This document shows positions 43,128-45,877 of a DNA stretch of 45,877 bases, one piece after another. Numbering within the stretch: the first letter of the stretch is position 1; every line of letters starts with the position of its first letter. The DNA comes from Hyphomonadaceae bacterium (GTDB lineage Bacteria; Pseudomonadota; Alphaproteobacteria; Caulobacterales; Hyphomonadaceae): assembly GCA_947474455.1 (NCBI GenBank), contig CANJIL010000021.1:1-45877 (forward strand). Reading direction: 5' to 3'. Position numbers and translations under genes: made by a program. The notes under the pieces were generated by a model. It saw nothing but the letters and a program-made list of their open reading frames with translations. It was not told the DNA's origin and made no database searches.

Positions 43128-43985
43128 TCAGCCATTCTCCCGCCGAGCCAGGAAGGCCAGCCGTTCAAACAGCTGAATGTCCTGCTCGTTCTTCAGCAGT
43201 GCGCCATGCAGCGGAGGAACCAGCTTGTTTGGGTTCTTCTCGCGCAGGGTTTCCGGATCTATGTCTTCCGACAGAAGCAGTTTGAGCCAGTCGAGCAACT
43301 CCGACGTCGACGGTTTTTTCTTGAGGCCCGGCACGTCGCGCATCCGATAAAAAGTCGCGAGCGCCTCGGAGACGAGGCGTTTCTTGATGCCGGGGAAGTG
43401 GACCTCGATGATCGACACCATCGTCTGGTCGTCGGGAAACTTGATGTAGTGGAAGAAACAGCGGCGCAGGAAGGCGTCCGGCAATTCCTTCTCGTTGTTG
43501 GACGTGATGATCACCACAGGGCGAACCTTCGCTTTGATGGTCTCGTCAGTCTCGTAGACGTAGAACTCCATGCGATCGAGCTCCTGGAGGAGATCGTTCG
43601 GGAATTCGATATCGGCCTTGTCGATTTCGTCGATCAGCAGGACGGGGCGAACCGGCGCAGTGAACGCCTCCCAGAGCTTGCCCTTCTTGATGTAGTTGCG
43701 GATGTCCTTCGCGCGCTCCTCGCCAAGCTGGCCATCGCGCAGGCGGCCGACGGCGTCGTATTCATAGAGGCCCTGGTGCGCCTTGGTCGTCGACTTGATG
43801 TGCCATTCGATGATCGGCATGCCGAGCGAGCGGGCAATCTCCAGCGCCAGCATGGTCTTGCCAGTGCCAGGCTCGCCCTTGACCAGCAGCGGCCGCTCCA
43901 GCGCGATCGCAGCGTTCACCGCAACTCGCAGGTCGTCGGTCGCGACATACTGGTCGGACCCTTCGAAACGCTTCTTCTCGGACAT
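43128..43985 (-). CDS. MoxR-family AAA+ ATPase
   Basis: A 285-residue MoxR ATPase. Walker A is LLVKGEPGTGKTMLALEIAR, Walker B VRPVLLIDEIDKADIEFPND, sensor 1 VVIITSNNEKELPDAFLRRC with the arginine finger. The C-terminal lid helices follow (KKKPSTSELLDWLKLLLSED). MoxR proteins partner with VWA proteins to activate or assemble targets; the CoxE-like VWA gene at 38867-40060 is the likely partner. ATG 43985 gives MSEKKRFEGSDQYVATDDLR; longer in-frame starts are not conserved. It is divergent from flbT. Confidence 0.92.
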   Translation of the reverse strand: MSEKKRFEGSDQYVATDDLRVAVNAAIALERPLLVKGEPGTGKTMLALEIARSLGMPIIEWHIKSTTKAHQGLYEYDAVGRLRDGQLGEERAKDIRNYIKKGKLWEAFTAPVRPVLLIDEIDKADIEFPNDLLQELDRMEFYVYETDETIKAKVRPVVIITSNNEKELPDAFLRRCFFHYIKFPDDQTMVSIIEVHFPGIKKRLVSEALATFYRMRDVPGLKKKPSTSELLDWLKLLLSEDIDPETLREKNPNKLVPPLHGALLKNEQDIQLFERLAFLARRENG

Positions 43986-44207
43986 ACGGCGAACTCTGCT
44001 GGAAGGAACATTACGCTTAGAGCGGATTTGGGTGGGAGAGGGAATAGGGCGGGGGTTGCGGGCGCCCATTCGCTATTCGCATGCCCCGTGCGTGGGCGGG
44101 TTACCGCTCCACAAGCAAAACTTAAGGAAGGGCGGCTAGACCGGTCGCTCGGCCACGTCCAGACTCCGGCGATATTCCGGGGGAAGACGCCCGGCCGGGA
44201 GGAAAGA

Positions 44208-44633
44208 ATGCCGCTCAAACTGTCGCTGAAGCCGGGCGAACGCTTCGTCGTCAACGGGGCGGTCCTGCAGAATGGCGACCGCCGGACGGTGCTGCTGCTC
44301 CAGAACAAAGCCTCCATCCTGCGCGAGAAGGACATTATCCAGCCCGAAGACGCCACAACCCCGGTTCGCAGGATCTATTTCCCGATCATGATGATGTACC
44401 TCGACCCGGGCGAGGCGAACCAATTCTACGACGAGTTCGTGATGCGCCTGAACGAGTTCATGGGCGCGATCCGGTCGACTGATGTTTTGAAGGAATGTGT
44501 CTCCCTTTCGCGGGAGGTCATGTCCCAGGACTATTACAAGGCGCTGACGAGGTGCCGGAAGCTTCTAACTTTCGAACAGGGATTGCTGGGCAATGTCGAT
44601 TCAAGCGTACCAGAACGCAGCGAAGAAGACTGA
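44208..44633 (+). CDS. flbT: Flagellin biosynthesis repressor FlbT
   Basis: FlbT binds the 5' leader of flagellin mRNA in Caulobacter and lowers its translation until the hook is complete. The 141-residue protein starts MPLKLSLKPGERFVVNGAVL and contains RRTVLLLQNKASILREKDII, RIYFPIMMMYLDPGEANQFY and LTFEQGLL, all family features. ATG 44208 has GGGAGGAAAGA immediately upstream. It overlaps flaF by 41 bases in another frame. The order flbT-flaF-flagellin matches related bacteria. Confidence 0.93.
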   Translation: MPLKLSLKPGERFVVNGAVLQNGDRRTVLLLQNKASILREKDIIQPEDATTPVRRIYFPIMMMYLDPGEANQFYDEFVMRLNEFMGAIRSTDVLKECVSLSREVMSQDYYKALTRCRKLLTFEQGLLGNVDSSVPERSEED

Positions 44634-44979
44634 AGGCCCGCGTCAGACCGAATATCGCGCCTTCGCCCTTGCGACGCGCGGTCTGATCGACGCCGCCAGT
44701 CTTCCCGCAACAGAAGTCGGTCGCCGCGCTGAAGCGCTGGCAGCCAACCGGCGCCTGTGGACTTTGCTAGCGGCGGATTGTTCGGCCGAGGGGAACCAAT
44801 TGTCGCAGACCCTGCGCGCGCAGATCATTTCATTGTCCATATTCGTCGACCGGCATTCGAGCCAGGTTATGCGCGCGGGCGCCTCTTTCGATGTGCTGGT
44901 CGAGATCAACCGCACGATCATGCAAGGCCTGTCGCCCGCCGTGGCGCCTTCGGTTACGGCCTCCGCGGAGCAATACTAA
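44593..44979 (+). CDS. flaF: Flagellar biosynthesis regulator FlaF
   Basis: FlaF is needed for flagellin synthesis and acts opposite to FlbT in alphaproteobacteria. The 128-residue protein starts MSIQAYQNAAKKTEGPRQTE, with the family stretches TEYRAFALATRGLIDAASLP, ANRRLWTLLAADCSAEGNQL and LRAQIISLSIFVDRHSSQVM. It begins inside flbT (41-base overlap), which suggests coupled translation. A hairpin follows 8 bases after the stop. Confidence 0.9.
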   Translation: MSIQAYQNAAKKTEGPRQTEYRAFALATRGLIDAASLPATEVGRRAEALAANRRLWTLLAADCSAEGNQLSQTLRAQIISLSIFVDRHSSQVMRAGASFDVLVEINRTIMQGLSPAVAPSVTASAEQY

Positions 44980-44986
44980 CTTCTCC

Positions 44987-45007
44987 CTAACCATTTGTTC
45001 TGGTTAG
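44987..45007 (+). terminator. Hairpin between flaF and flagellin
   Basis: A 7-bp perfect stem (ctaacca / tggttag) with a 7-base loop, followed by tgttt, 8 bases after flaF. It may end flbT-flaF transcription or shape the flagellin leader if transcription continues. Confidence 0.45.
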
Positions 45008-45077
45008 TGTTTCCGAAGCAATTCTGTCTCCGCGACCACACGTGTAATTAAGAACTCTCCGGTTATGTGGACGAATG

Positions 45078-45094
45078 TTGGCGCAAAACGCGCC
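45078..45094 (+). promoter_or_regulatory. Weak sigma-54-like promoter before the flagellin
   Basis: The sequence ttggcgcaaaacgcgcc has GG and GC at the required 10-base spacing and matches TGGC of the -24 box, but differs from the consensus at several -12 positions. Flagellin genes in Caulobacter are sigma-54 dependent, which supports the position. If real, it would give a leader of about 40 bases. Confidence 0.3.
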
Positions 45095-45097
45095 AGC

Positions 45098-45118
45098 GGC
45101 CGATCAAAACGATCGGTC
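45098..45118 (+). promoter_or_regulatory. Leader hairpin upstream of the flagellin start
   Basis: An 8-bp stem (ggccgatc / gatcggtc, one G-T pair) around the loop aaaac, ending 26 bases before the ATG. FlbT of Caulobacter acts through structure in the flagellin mRNA leader, so this hairpin is a candidate site; this is inference only. Confidence 0.4.
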
Positions 45119-45144
45119 TTCGACCCAGAACGGAGACGTGTGTC

Positions 45145-45877
45145 ATGCTTAGCGTGAACTCTAACTTTGACGCGTCCGTCGCGCTGCAATCCCTCAACCA
45201 CACCAACAAGGACCTGAACGAAGTCCAGAACAGGATTTCGACCGGCCTCAAGGTCGCGAACGCCCGTGACAATGGAGCCGTTTACGCAATTGCCGAAGGT
45301 TAGCGCGCCCGCGTTTCGTCGGTCGCCGCCATCAAGGACGGCATCGACCGCGCCTCTTCCACGGTCGACGTCGCCCTGGCCGCTGGCAAGTCCGTCGGTG
45401 AAATCCTGCAGAAACTGAAAACCAAGGCCGTCGCCGCCCAGGCTGACGACCTCACTTCCGACCAGCGTGACGCGCTCCAGGCCGACTTTGCCAGCCTCCG
45501 TTCGCAGATCGACACCATCGCCAACGCCGCGCAGTTCAACGGCGCCAACCTGGCCCTGGGTTCGACCTCGCTCAACGTGCTTATATCCGATCTCGGCGGC
45601 TCGGTTGCGGCGACTTCGGACGGTGTGCAGACTGCCGCCCTTGCGGTTCCGTTGTCTGGTTCTGCCCTGGTGACCGACGTCGGCTCCGCCGGCGGCGACA
45701 TCGCTGCGGGCGATTTGATCTCGTTTGACCTGACCGATTCCGTCAACGCCGGCACGTTCTCGATCGCGGTCGAGATCACCAACACGATGACGATTGACGA
45801 TTTCGTGGAAGCCGTGAACGCCCAGTCGGGCGGCAAGATCTCGGCCTCTTACGACGACGTTGCGGGTCAGTTCACCT
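45145..45877 (+). pseudogene. Flagellin with in-frame amber codon, 3' end cut by the window
   Basis: Flagellin forms the filament. The frame starts MLSVNSNFDASVALQSLNHT (GGAGA 8 bases upstream) with the N-terminal D0/D1 signature NRISTGLKVANARDNGAVYA. Codon 53 is TAG (45301-45303) where relatives have Gln (AIAEG-Q-RARV). The same frame continues without a break: RVSSVAAIKDGIDRASSTVD, LRSQIDTIANAAQFNGANLA, then a variable middle domain SDLGGSVAATSDGVQ to the window end. A single CAG-to-TAG change would stop the protein at 52 residues. The rest of the frame is perfectly kept, so the change is recent, a base error, or suppressed. Start and family are certain. Confidence 0.8.

Noticed and set aside
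42723-44633. A 636-codon plus-strand frame spanning the MoxR region and flbT
   Set aside because: Only the last 141 codons (from 44208) are a real protein; the rest is the complement of moxR and the membrane-protein gene.
8860-45303. Recoding of TAA/TAG as sense codons, suggested by the in-frame stops in four genes
   Set aside because: Intact genes in the window end in TAG and TAA at the expected length (for example the symporter, the amidotransferase and phaZ), and no intact gene needs read-through.

Overview
The window reads as chromosomal DNA of a GC-rich alphaproteobacterium, most likely in or near the Hyphomonadaceae/Caulobacterales. This is an inference from gene content: a flbT-flaF-flagellin cluster, an sdhCDAB-type succinate dehydrogenase, a CC0125/CC1285-type lipoprotein, ethylmalonyl-CoA pathway genes, an intracellular PHB depolymerase and many secreted alpha/beta hydrolases. 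No rRNA, tRNA, CRISPR array or intact insertion sequence was seen.

Layout. 1-8.8 kb: truB (cut by the window start), an IS110 remnant, a DUF3137 membrane protein, a CocE/NonD hydrolase, a dicarboxylate/amino-acid symporter, a lipoprotein alpha/beta hydrolase, then trmD-rplS and a TetR stump. 8.9-17.1 kb: on the minus strand an sdhCDA block and a distant sdhB. Between them lies a 3-kb insert (SUFU-like protein, GT4 glycosyltransferase, FkbM methyltransferase). Arsenic genes aqpS-arsC plus a dead arsN-like acetyltransferase follow sdhB directly. 17.2-23.1 kb: a glutamine amidotransferase; a minus-strand operon with a malyl-CoA lyase/thioesterase homologue, a barstar-like protein, mesaconyl-CoA hydratase and a small membrane protein; a beta-lactamase-fold esterase; a broken phosphoesterase; and an Hpt-like protein. 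23.1-31.6 kb: a non-coding stretch ending in a strong plus-strand terminator, rarD, an aspartate-semialdehyde-dehydrogenase homologue that has lost its catalytic Cys and His, an NTF2-like protein, a broken VOC protein, leuB, a LysR regulator divergent from a frameshifted SDR, a small channel-like membrane protein, a Sel1 lipoprotein and leuD. 31.7-38.7 kb: a VOC protein, a GNAT acetyltransferase, a wrecked mgtC, a TrhA-type membrane protein, a secreted unknown, phaZ and a GST. 38.9-44.0 kb: a CoxE-like VWA protein and a MoxR AAA+ ATPase, separated by lipoproteins, a membrane protein and an amidase remnant. 44.2 kb to the end: flbT, flaF and a flagellin gene with an in-frame amber codon.

How the genes work together. 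Housekeeping and central-carbon genes (truB, trmD, rplS, sdh, leuB, leuD, the C2/C3-CoA genes, phaZ) are intact. They support a heterotroph that stores PHB and probably assimilates acetyl-CoA by the ethylmalonyl-CoA pathway. Accessory genes between them are decaying: about ten are interrupted by nonsense codons, frameshifts or truncation. Intact genes end normally in TAG and TAA, so stop-codon recoding is not the explanation; either real gene erosion or assembly error is.

Most worth a second look: the double active-site loss in the asd homologue, the orphan barstar-like gene inside a carbon-metabolism operon, the amber codon in the flagellin, the arsenic genes joined to sdhB without arsR, the possible small RNA at 23.1-23.4 kb, and the channel-like small protein at 30.0 kb.
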